From an uncultured Bacteroidales bacterium (lineage in GTDB: Bacteria; Bacteroidota; Bacteroidia; Bacteroidales; Paludibacteraceae), in NCBI GenBank assembly GCA_937911235.1, contig CALDPN010000060.1, forward strand, positions 1 through 11,192: a DNA stretch of 11,192 nt. Direction: 5' to 3'. The position numbers were made by a program, and so were the translations under genes. The notes below the pieces were generated by a model. That model worked only from the letters and a program-made list of their open reading frames with translations. It ran no database searches and was not told where the DNA came from. Positions 1 through 5,713 of the stretch are shown here, piece by piece. Positions within the stretch are counted from its first letter, which is position 1; every line of letters begins with the position of its first letter.

Positions 1-1
1 C

Positions 2-2011
2 AACATCCGTATTTTGGCTGCTTCTATGGTAGAGAAAGCCAAATCCGGACACCCTGGTGGAGCTATGGGTGGAGCTGATTTTGTGAATGTTCTCTATTCA
101 GAATATTTGCAGTACGACCCAGAAAACCCAACATGGGAAGGACGCGACCGTTTCTTCTTGGATCCAGGTCACATGTCACCTATGTTGTATAGTCAATTGG
201 CTTTGGCTGGAAAGTTCACCATCGACGAATTGAAGGAATTCCGTCAATGGGGATCTCCTACTCCTGGACATCCGGAAGTAGATTTTACACGTGGTATTGA
301 AAACTCTTCAGGTCCACTCGGACAAGGTCACGTCTTTGCTGTAGGTGCAGCTATCGGTGCTAAGTTCTTGGCAGCTCGTACAGGCAATCCGACATTCAGC
401 AAGGAAACAATCTACGCATATATTTCGGACGGTGGCATTCAAGAAGAAATTTCTCAAGGTGCAGGTCGTATCGCAGGTCTTTTAGGTTTAAGTAACCTAA
501 TTATGTATTACGACTCAAATGATGTACAACTTTCTACTTTTGTAAACGAAGTTAGTACAGAAGACACCGCTATGAAATATCAAGCATGGGGCTGGAAAGT
601 TATTACTATTAATGGTAATGATGCTGCAGAAATTCGTGCTGCACTTAAAGCTGCAAATGAAGAAACCGAGCGTCCTACACTTATTATTGGTAAAACAATT
701 ATGGGTAAAGGTGCTATGGGTCCTAACGGCGAAAGCTTTGAAAACAAAGTTTCTACCCACGGTCAACCTCTAGGTGCTGCAGGTGCTTCTATTGCAAATA
801 CAATTACAAACTTAGGCGGTGATGCAGAAAATCCATTTGTAATTTTCCCAGAAGTAGCTGAAATGTACGAAAATCGTAAAAACGAACTTCGTAAAATAGT
901 AGCTGCTCGCCACGCAGAACAAGCAGAATGGGAAGCTGCAAACCCAGAACTTGCTAAAAAATTCCACGATTTCTATAACAAAAACCTTCCTGATATAGAT
1001 TATGCTGCAATTGAACAAAAAGCTGATCAAGCAACACGTTCAGCATCTGGTTCAATGCTTGCATTATTCTCTGAAAAAATTGAAAATATGGTAGTTTCTT
1101 CTGCCGACCTTTCAAACTCAGACAAAACAGAAGGCTTCTTAAAAAATAGCAAACCATTCAAAAAAGGGGACTTCTCTGGTGGTTTCCTACATGCAGGTGT
1201 TAGCGAACTTACCATGGCTTGCATCATGAACGGTATGGCACTACATGGTGGTATCATCCCAGTTTGCGGCACATTCTTTGTGTTCTCAGACTATATGAAA
1301 CCAGCATTCCGTATGTCTGCTCTTATGCGTCAACAAGTAATTTATGTTTGGACACACGACGCATTCCGCGTGGGTGAAGACGGTCCTACACACCAACCAG
1401 TGGAACATGAATTACAAGTTCGCTTAATGGAAGCGCTTAAAAACCACAAAGGCAAAAACTCTATGCTTGTACTTCGTCCTTCTGATGTGGATGAAACCAC
1501 AGTGGCATGGAAGATGGCTCTTGAAAACCAAGATACTCCAACTGCACTTATTCTTTCTCGTCAAAACGTGAAGAGCTTACCACGTAAAGATAAATATAAT
1601 GAATCTTTAGGTGCAACAAAAGGTGCATATGTGGTTAAAGATAGCGAAGGTACTCCAGATGTTATCTTGTTGGCTAGTGGTTCAGAAGTTTCTACATTAT
1701 TTGCTGCAACAGAACTTCTTGAGTCTCGTGCAAACTTAAATGTACGTATCGTTTCTGTACCAAGTGAAGGTTTATTCTTCTCACAACCAGAAAGTTACAT
1801 CCGTAGTGTAATCGACTACAACTTACCAATTTTTGGTCTTACAGCAGGTCTTCCACTAAGCATGCAACGCTTAGTAGGTCTTAAAGGTAAGGTATTTGGT
1901 CTTGACCACTTCGGTGATTCTGCTCCATACACAGTACTTGATGAAAAATTTGGTTTCAATGCAGAAAACATCTACAATCAAGTAATGGAATATCTTTCTA
2001 CACAAAAGTAA
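2..2011 (+). CDS. tkt: Transketolase, 5'-truncated by the window edge
   Basis: Thiamine-diphosphate enzyme of the non-oxidative pentose phosphate pathway; it moves two-carbon ketol units between sugar phosphates in the cytoplasm. The reading frame is open from base 2 (Asn-Ile-Arg-Ile-Leu), so the true start lies upstream. The TTG at 14 is an internal Leu codon, not a start. By comparison with the family's usual N-terminus I infer that only about 10-20 residues are missing. Seen in order: KSGHPGGAMG near the N-terminus, GPLGQG, the cofactor-binding SDGGIQEE motif (about bases 428-451) in its Bacteroidota form in place of GDGxxxEG, then the pyrimidine-domain motif GEDGPTHQPVE (about 1373-1405) and a complete C-terminal domain. 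About 669 residues are in the window, near full family length. The stop TAA directly abuts the next ATG, suggesting co-transcription. Codon choice changes sharply around base 370-480 (see findings). Confidence 0.97.
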   Translation, partial: NIRILAASMVEKAKSGHPGGAMGGADFVNVLYSEYLQYDPENPTWEGRDRFFLDPGHMSPMLYSQLALAGKFTIDELKEFRQWGSPTPGHPEVDFTRGIENSSGPLGQGHVFAVGAAIGAKFLAARTGNPTFSKETIYAYISDGGIQEEISQGAGRIAGLLGLSNLIMYYDSNDVQLSTFVNEVSTEDTAMKYQAWGWKVITINGNDAAEIRAALKAANEETERPTLIIGKTIMGKGAMGPNGESFENKVSTHGQPLGAAGASIANTITNLGGDAENPFVIFPEVAEMYENRKNELRKIVAARHAEQAEWEAANPELAKKFHDFYNKNLPDIDYAAIEQKADQATRSASGSMLALFSEKIENMVVSSADLSNSDKTEGFLKNSKPFKKGDFSGGFLHAGVSELTMACIMNGMALHGGIIPVCGTFFVFSDYMKPAFRMSALMRQQVIYVWTHDAFRVGEDGPTHQPVEHELQVRLMEALKNHKGKNSMLVLRPSDVDETTVAWKMALENQDTPTALILSRQNVKSLPRKDKYNESLGATKGAYVVKDSEGTPDVILLASGSEVSTLFAATELLESRANLNVRIVSVPSEGLFFSQPESYIRSVIDYNLPIFGLTAGLPLSMQRLVGLKGKVFGLDHFGDSAPYTVLDEKFGFNAENIYNQVMEYLSTQK

Positions 2012-2584
2012 ATGAGTTTTATAACTATACTTTTCCTATCAGTTGCTCTGGCTATGGACTGTTTTGCAGTCTCAATAAGCCAGAGCGCTTGTTTTAAACG
2101 CCCTCATTGGAGAAAATGGTTGTTTATGTCGGTGTCGTTTGGGCTCTTCCAAGGTTTAATGCCACTCATAGGATACTATGTAATGCAACTATTCTCAGAC
2201 ATAATTACTGCTTATGATCACTGGTTAGCATTTGTTATTTTAGGCTTTTTAGGTGCTAGAATGATAAAGGAAGATCTTGTGAAAGATGATTTAGAGGATG
2301 CTGACGAGTGTATTTGTCGCTTATCTTATAAAAAGATAATTGCGCTTGCAATAGCTACAAGTATCGATGCTCTTGCCACTGGAGTGGTGTTTCTTCCGTG
2401 TCCAGAAGTGCTTTATTTAGCGGTAGGTTGCATAGCGTTTGTAAGTTTTATTTTGTCACTAATAGGTACCCAAATAGGTTTCTATATAGGTAAGAAACTT
2501 TCGTTTAAGTGGGGTGTGTTAGGAGGCGTTATTTTAATACTTATTGGCACAAAAATATTGATAGAACATACTTGTTTTTCATAA
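2012..2584 (+). CDS. mntP: Manganese efflux pump MntP family
   Basis: Small inner-membrane exporter of the MntP (YebN, DUF204) family, which lowers cytoplasmic Mn2+. At 190 residues it has the usual length. Six hydrophobic segments in two related halves are visible. Each half has the expected membrane aspartate: D16 in AMDCFAVS and D119 in SIDALATG, the counterparts of the functionally important acidic residues of the E. coli protein. GLFQGLMPLIGY (45-56) is another family hallmark. A short acidic loop (DLVKDDLEDADE, about 88-99) separates the halves. The ATG begins on the base after the transketolase stop, so it has no promoter of its own and is probably translated from the tkt mRNA. No manganese riboswitch (yybP-ykoY type) can fit in front of it. 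Mn2+ as substrate is inferred from the family. Confidence 0.93.
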   Translation: MSFITILFLSVALAMDCFAVSISQSACFKRPHWRKWLFMSVSFGLFQGLMPLIGYYVMQLFSDIITAYDHWLAFVILGFLGARMIKEDLVKDDLEDADECICRLSYKKIIALAIATSIDALATGVVFLPCPEVLYLAVGCIAFVSFILSLIGTQIGFYIGKKLSFKWGVLGGVILILIGTKILIEHTCFS

Positions 2585-2600
2585 AAAATTAGTATCTTTG
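2572..2600 (+). promoter_or_regulatory. Promoter of tRNA-Lys, Bacteroidota type
   Basis: A -7 element TATCTTTG (2593-2600) matches TAnnTTTG exactly. TTG at 2572-2574 lies 18 bases upstream in the -33 position. The -33 part sits inside the last codons of mntP. The predicted start is a few bases before the mature tRNA. Confidence 0.75.
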
Positions 2601-2612
2601 TGCGTCCAAAAA

Positions 2613-2685
2613 GACTTCGTAGCTCAGTTGGTAGAGCAATTGACTCTTAATCAATGGGTCGAGGGTTCGAGCCCCTCCGAGGTCA
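2613..2685 (+). tRNA. tRNA-Lys (anticodon CTT)
   Basis: A complete cloverleaf can be folded by hand. The acceptor stem is GACTTCG/CGAGGTC with one G-T pair. The D arm is GCTC/GAGC. The anticodon stem ATTGA/TCAAT holds loop CTCTTAA with anticodon CTT at 2646-2648. The T arm is GAGGG/CCCTC with loop TTCGAGC. The discriminator base is A2685. CCA is not encoded (ACAA follows), so the tRNA relies on CCA-adding enzyme. It reads the lysine codon AAG. The gene has its own upstream promoter and an intrinsic terminator two bases downstream, although read-through from tkt-mntP is also possible since no terminator lies between them. Confidence 0.97.
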
Positions 2686-2686
2686 C

Positions 2687-2717
2687 AAAAAAGAGCAACA
2701 CTGTTGCTCTTTTTTTG
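2687..2717. terminator. Bidirectional intrinsic terminator between tRNA-Lys and mazG
   Basis: The stem AAGAGCAAC/GTTGCTCTT has a three-base loop ACT, an A-run before it and a T-run after it. Read on the plus strand it ends the tRNA transcript. Read on the minus strand it has the same form and lies just past the mazG stop, so it can serve both convergent genes. Confidence 0.85.
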
Positions 2718-2749
2718 TGTGTATAATAGAGAATTGTACAATGCTTTAG

Positions 2750-3523
2750 TTATATAGAAGATTTGCTCTCACACCAAAGCTCTTCCATCTCCTCAAGTGT
2801 CATCTCTTTAAGCAATTTTCCTTGCTCAGATGCCTTAGATTCCATATAGTTGAAGCGATTAATAAACTTCTGATTGGTGCGTTCAAGTGCGTTTTCTGGA
2901 TTTACACCATATAGGCGAGCAGCATTGATGATGCTAAACATTAAGTCTCCAAATTCCTTTTCAAGATCTAAAGTAGGTGAGTTAGACTTCATTTCAGCTT
3001 CCACCTCAGCCACTTCTTCTTTCACCTTTTCCCAAACGTCGGCTTTGTCTTTCCAATCGAAACCTGCACTTCTTGCTTTATCTTGAATTCTCCATGCCTT
3101 TATCAAACTAGGTAGAGATTTTGGTACTCCGCCCAAAGTTGTCTTATTTTTACCCTCGCGTAGCTTTAAAATTGCCCATGACTTCTCCACCTCTTCAGAA
3201 TTTTTCGCCTCAGCAGAGCCAAAAATGTGCGGATGGCGGTATATTAGCTTGTCACACAGAGAGTTACACACATTTTCGATGTTAAACTTTTTTTGCTCTT
3301 CTGCGATTTTTGAGTAAAATAATATATGAAGTAGCACATCGCCAAGTTCAATTTTCAATTCTTCATCATTTTCAGCAATAATTGCATCTGTTAGTTCGTA
3401 ACATTCTTCTATAGTAAGAGGGCGTAGTGACTCATTTGTCTGTTTTCTGTCCCATGGGCATTCATTACGAAGTCTATCTAAGACTTCTAGGGTTCTCTTA
3501 AATGCTTCAAGTTTCTTTTCCAT
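2750..3523 (-). CDS. mazG: MazG nucleoside triphosphate pyrophosphohydrolase
   Basis: Hydrolyses nucleoside triphosphates to monophosphates and pyrophosphate in the cytoplasm, a housecleaning role that in E. coli also affects (p)ppGpp levels. The 257-residue protein has the two-domain form of the E. coli enzyme. The N-terminal MazG domain has CPWDRKQT (22-29), the metal-binding acidic set EECYE (39-43) with ELGD (59-62), then RHPHIFG (96-102). The C-terminal domain has KVKEEVAEVEAE (167-178) and KEFGD (189-193). I place the start at the ATG at 3523; a TTG two codons upstream (3529) is possible but less likely. It runs opposite to all its neighbours as a single-gene unit, convergent with the tRNA and sharing its terminator. 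Nothing key appears to be missing. Confidence 0.95.
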   Translation of the reverse strand: MEKKLEAFKRTLEVLDRLRNECPWDRKQTNESLRPLTIEECYELTDAIIAENDEELKIELGDVLLHILFYSKIAEEQKKFNIENVCNSLCDKLIYRHPHIFGSAEAKNSEEVEKSWAILKLREGKNKTTLGGVPKSLPSLIKAWRIQDKARSAGFDWKDKADVWEKVKEEVAEVEAEMKSNSPTLDLEKEFGDLMFSIINAARLYGVNPENALERTNQKFINRFNYMESKASEQGKLLKEMTLEEMEELWCESKSSI

Positions 3524-3575
3524 ACTCAAATTTTTAATTCCTATATAATAAGGTGTATTTTTTTTCTCACTCTCA

Positions 3576-3583
3576 CAAAGTTA
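3576..3583 (-). promoter_or_regulatory. Candidate mazG -7 promoter element
   Basis: On the minus strand this reads TAACTTTG, an exact TAnnTTTG match, about 50 bases upstream of the mazG ATG. No convincing TTTG at the -33 position was found, so the call rests on the -7 element and its location. Confidence 0.45.
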
Positions 3584-3690
3584 GTAAAATTTTACAAGAA
3601 TAGGCGAGATGCTAAAAAAATTGCAGATAAAATATGAGATAAAATTTGGACGGTTGGAAAATTTGTAAAAAATGGGGTAGGGAATAATAT

Positions 3691-4166
3691 TACAAATGTA
3701 GTGCAATTTTTAATACAAACGTAAATTAAGTAGAAAGTACGAATTGTTTACAAGTGTAAAATGTAAATTATACACGTATTTTATTACAATATAATATGGG
3801 ATGACAAGATTACTACATTTGTGTTGTTACATAAATAAATTGTAATAAATATAAAATAAAAGTTAATATAAACACCTTAAACTCAATGTTTTAAATAATT
3901 TTAGTTAAAGTAGATTATTAATATTTCTAGATAAGATGTAAATTTATGTTATAAGTGCTTTATATTATTAAATAATTGTTATTTATCATATTATTAATTA
4001 GTTATTTATATAAATTTATTAAACTAATACTTAAATATCTAAAATAGGGTATTTTACAGATATTTACAAATGTAGCACATAGGAAGTTTACAAATTTATA
4101 ATATTTAAATTGTAAAATATTAGTTTTGTAAATTTGCAAATGTAAAATTAAAGTTTTACATTTGTA
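3691..4166. promoter_or_regulatory. Array of TACAnnTGTA dyad sites (candidate operators)
   Basis: Perfect TACAnnTGTA occurs at 3691-3700, 3749-3758, 4065-4074 and 4157-4166. One-mismatch versions lie at 3814-3823 (TACATTTGTG), 4089-4098 (TACAAATTTA) and 4135-4144 (TGCAAATGTA). Several share a further G after the dyad (TACAAATGTAGTGC, TACAAATGTAGCAC, TACATTTGTAGTC). The four right-hand sites are spaced 24, 46 and 22 bases apart. The dyad form suggests binding sites for a dimeric repressor. The adjacent XRE gene is the natural candidate. BlaI/MecI-type repressors also recognise TACA/TGTA dyads, so another regulator is possible. Confidence 0.5.
4133..4164 (+). promoter_or_regulatory. Promoter of the XRE regulator, overlapped by dyads
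   Basis: TTTG (4133-4136) and TACATTTG (4157-4164) match the Bacteroidota -33 and -7 elements with a 20-base spacer. This predicts a transcript start near 4171 and a leader of about 40 bases. Both elements lie in the dyad sites at 4135-4144 and 4157-4166. The stretch also forms a perfect inverted repeat with 11-base arms (CAAATGTAAAA, 4137-4147, and TTTTACATTTG, 4154-4164). A protein bound here would block RNA polymerase. An alternative -7 match, TAGTTTTG, is at 4121-4128. Confidence 0.6.
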
Positions 4167-4210
4167 GTCGGAAATGAAATTCTATTTTGTAAAAAATTGA
4201 GATTATTTTT

Positions 4211-4657
4211 ATGAAAGATCGTATTAAACAAATTATTGAGAGAGAAAAGCTGTCTTCTAAGGAGTTTGCTAACCTTTGTGATATTCAGGTTTCTAACGTA
4301 TCTCACTTATTATCAGGCAGAAGCAAGCCTAGTTTAGATACAATACAGAAGATTTTGACTGCATTTCCTACATTAAACACAGATTGGTTAATGACAGGAA
4401 AAGAACCTATGTATAAGCATGAAAAGCTTTCTCAGCCTGGTTTATTCGATTTATTCCCTACAGAAGAGTCAAATATTCAAGTCTCAGAGCCTCAAAATCG
4501 TGTAAATGTGGCTCAAAAACCTACACATATAGCAGAAAATCAAGTAGTTACAACTAATACTATAGTAAAAGAGGTTGTAAAAGAAATTCCTCCTAAAAAA
4601 ATTCAACGCATCGTAGTTTACTATACTGATAATACATTTGAAGAGTTCTCAAAATAA
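4211..4657 (+). CDS. XRE-type helix-turn-helix regulator, orphan
   Basis: DNA-binding protein of 148 residues. Residues 5-55 form a compact XRE/HTH_3 domain: helices IKQIIEREKLS, KEFANLCDI, the recognition helix region VSNVSHLLSGRSKPS, then LDTIQKILTAFP. It continues into TDWLMTGKEPMY (58-69), a tail I associate with a HTH family common in Bacteroidales. A variable, Gln/Pro/Val-containing linker (about 72-130) follows, and then a short beta-like block IQRIVVYYTDNTFEEF (about 132-147). The linker lacks the Ala-Gly and Ser-Lys peptidase residues of LexA/CI repressors, so cleavage-based induction is unlikely. No phage genes surround it. The gene is monocistronic, with its own promoter upstream and a terminator at its stop codon. 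The overlapping dyad sites suggest autoregulation. Its targets and ligand are unknown, and the C-terminal block may mediate dimerisation (inference). Confidence 0.85.
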   Translation: MKDRIKQIIEREKLSSKEFANLCDIQVSNVSHLLSGRSKPSLDTIQKILTAFPTLNTDWLMTGKEPMYKHEKLSQPGLFDLFPTEESNIQVSEPQNRVNVAQKPTHIAENQVVTTNTIVKEVVKEIPPKKIQRIVVYYTDNTFEEFSK

Positions 4658-4673
4658 GAGAACTCTTTTTTTT
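4641..4673 (+). terminator. Intrinsic terminator overlapping the end of the XRE gene
   Basis: A perfect 10-base stem, AAGAGTTCTC (4641-4650) and GAGAACTCTT (4658-4667), has a seven-base loop that contains the stop codon and is followed by a run of T. The 5' arm is made of the last coding codons. Confidence 0.88.
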
Positions 4674-4681
4674 GTCCAAGC

Positions 4682-4777
4682 TTAAGCAAGTTTAATTTTG
4701 CTCTCGCTGCTCAAGTTACTCGCTTCGCTCGTGATTTTGCTCACGTTAGCTTCGCTGAAGTTGCTCTCGTTCGGCAT
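4682..4777 (-). CDS. Doubtful 31-residue ORF inside the repeat block
   Basis: On the minus strand, ATG at 4777 opens a 31-codon frame that stops with TAA at 4684-4682. The peptide begins MPNESNFSEAN and ends SESKIKLA. It is rich in Ser, Glu, Asn and Lys, with no membrane segment or cysteine. The frame could be extended upstream to a GTG at 4807. No promoter or ribosome binding site is evident, and the second 50-base repeat copy opens the same way (MPN) but stops after seven codons. It is most likely a by-product of the repeat sequence rather than a gene. I list it because it spans most of the repeat block. Confidence 0.15.
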   Translation of the reverse strand: MPNESNFSEANVSKITSEASNLSSESKIKLA

Positions 4778-4870
4778 AATCAAAGCAAGCTTTGCTTCTG
4801 CTCTCACTTACACGCAACATTCGGCATAATCAAAATAAATTTTGCTTCTGCTCTCTCTTAATCGCAAAAT
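4771..4870. repeat. Two tandem 50-base direct repeats
   Basis: Copy 1 is 4771-4820 and copy 2 is 4821-4870; both begin TCGGCATAATCAAA and share TTTGCTTCTGCTCTC. By hand count 42 of 50 positions agree. Four of the eight differences change CAAAGCAAGCTTTG into CAAAATAAATTTTG, keeping a perfect inverted repeat in both copies. Confidence 0.85.
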
Positions 4871-4898
4871 TCCTAACTCCTAACTCCTAACTCCTAAC
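4871..4898. repeat. Four perfect tandem TCCTAAC units
   Basis: A seven-base unit repeated four times without error, followed at once by seven T (4899-4905). It occupies the -33 and spacer region of the pyrK promoter, whose -7 element starts at 4908. Both the array and the T-run are prone to slippage. Confidence 0.95.
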
Positions 4899-4907
4899 TT
4901 TTTTTAC

Positions 4908-4915
4908 TATCTTTG
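4908..4915 (+). promoter_or_regulatory. pyrK operon -7 promoter element
   Basis: TATCTTTG is an exact TAnnTTTG match, predicting a start near 4922 and a leader of about 20 bases before the pyrK ATG. There is no TTG at the -33 position; that place is taken by the TCCTAAC repeats. Confidence 0.7.
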
Positions 4916-4942
4916 CACAGAATTTTAAAACTCTTAACAAAG

Positions 4943-5713
4943 ATGTCTAAAAAATATCAATTAGATGGTACTGTTATTAAGAATGAATGGGTTACTTCTA
5001 CTTATTTTAAAATGACCCTATCATTTGAAACTTTACCAGAAATCAAGGCAGGCCAGTTCGCAGAACTGCGCATTGATGAAACTCCTACTGTATTTCTTCG
5101 TCGTCCTATTTCACTTCACGACGTGCGCGAAGACAAAAAAGAGCTAGATTTACTTATTCAAAAGGTAGGCGATGGCACTGCATGGCTATCTGAACGTAAA
5201 GAAGGCGACAAAGTAAACGTTATTTTCCCTCTAGGTAATGGTTTTAATACAGAATTAGCAGAAGAAAAGCCTGTTTTACTTGTAGGTGGTGGCGTTGGTA
5301 TTGCTCCACTACTTCATTTAGGTCGCGTTTTAGCCTCTAAAGGTGTAAAAGTAAACTTCCTATTAGGTTTTAGAAAAGAAGCCGACATTTTGCCTCTAAA
5401 TGCTTATAAAGAGGTGGGTGAAGTTTTCATTACCACAGAAGATGGTAGCGTTGGCGACAAAGGTTTTGTTACAAATCACAGTCTATGGAATTCTGCTAAT
5501 TATGCTCGCATTTTCTCTTGTGGTCCAACTCCAATGATGAAGGCTCTTGCTAAAGTTGCTCGTGAAAAAAACATAGATTGCGAGGTTTCTTTAGAGAATA
5601 AAATGGCATGCGGAGTAGGTGCATGTTTATGTTGTGTAACTCAAACCCAAGAAGGTCACAAATGTGTTTGTACCGACGGGCCAGTATTTAATATTAACGA
5701 ATTACCATGGTAG
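4943..5713 (+). CDS. pyrK: Dihydroorotate dehydrogenase electron-transfer subunit PyrK
   Basis: FAD and 2Fe-2S subunit that passes electrons from the PyrD subunit to NAD+ in class 1B dihydroorotate dehydrogenase, the fourth step of de novo pyrimidine synthesis. The 256-residue protein has the expected order. A flavin-binding barrel carries RRPIS (53-57). A nucleotide-binding domain has the glycine-rich GGGVGIAP (115-122) and CGPTPMM near 200. A C-terminal iron-sulfur motif has likely ligands C223, C228, C231 and C243 in CGVGACLCC and VCTDGPVF. Two extra cysteines (C230, C241) lie beside the ligands. I choose the ATG at 4943 (MSKKYQ); an in-frame TTG at 4913 falls within the -7 promoter element and cannot be the start. 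The gene overlaps pyrD by seven bases, so the two subunits are translationally coupled. Confidence 0.96.
   Translation: MSKKYQLDGTVIKNEWVTSTYFKMTLSFETLPEIKAGQFAELRIDETPTVFLRRPISLHDVREDKKELDLLIQKVGDGTAWLSERKEGDKVNVIFPLGNGFNTELAEEKPVLLVGGGVGIAPLLHLGRVLASKGVKVNFLLGFRKEADILPLNAYKEVGEVFITTEDGSVGDKGFVTNHSLWNSANYARIFSCGPTPMMKALAKVAREKNIDCEVSLENKMACGVGACLCCVTQTQEGHKCVCTDGPVFNINELPW

Larger units (their letters stand above)
3530..4210. other. AT-rich gene-free region upstream of the XRE regulator
   Basis: About 680 bases, roughly four-fifths A+T by eye, with no plausible coding sequence on either strand. It lies between the start of mazG and the start of the XRE regulator, which are divergently arranged. 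It contains the mazG promoter at the left end, the regulator's promoter at the right end, and a scattered family of TACAnnTGTA-like dyads between. I see no tRNA, no rRNA and no clear intrinsic terminator in it. Confidence 0.8.
4676..4870. repeat. Intergenic repeat block, GC-richer than its surroundings
   Basis: A non-coding block built from related short words, such as ATTTTGCTCTCG (4695-4706) and ATTTTGCTCACG (4734-4745), AAGTTACTCGCTTCG and AAGTTGCTCTCGTTCG, and repeated TTGCTTCTGCTCTC. Its composition differs clearly from the AT-rich region to its left and from the coding genes. It looks like a dispersed intergenic repeat element of this genome, but copies elsewhere cannot be seen from this window. 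On the minus strand it holds a 31-codon ORF. Confidence 0.65.

Noticed and set aside
2613..2685. tRNA-Lys as an integration site
   Set aside because: I found no repeat of the tRNA 3' end (TTCGAGCCCCTCCGAGG) elsewhere in the window and no integrase gene.
3530..4210. AT-rich region as a replication origin
   Set aside because: Only one weak DnaA-box-like word (TTATACACG near 3769) is visible, with no cluster of boxes and no dnaA, dnaN or gidA nearby.
4211..4657. XRE regulator as a prophage or integrative-element repressor
   Set aside because: No integrase, recombinase, phage or conjugation genes are in the window, there is no attachment-site duplication at the tRNA, and the neighbours are core genes.
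4676..4870. Repeat block as a CRISPR array
   Set aside because: Only two 50-base copies follow each other directly with no unique spacers, and there are no cas genes.
4913..4942. Upstream TTG start for pyrK
   Set aside because: The TTG at 4913 lies inside the -7 element TATCTTTG (4908-4915), upstream of the predicted transcript start. The ATG at 4943 gives the normal PyrK N-terminus.
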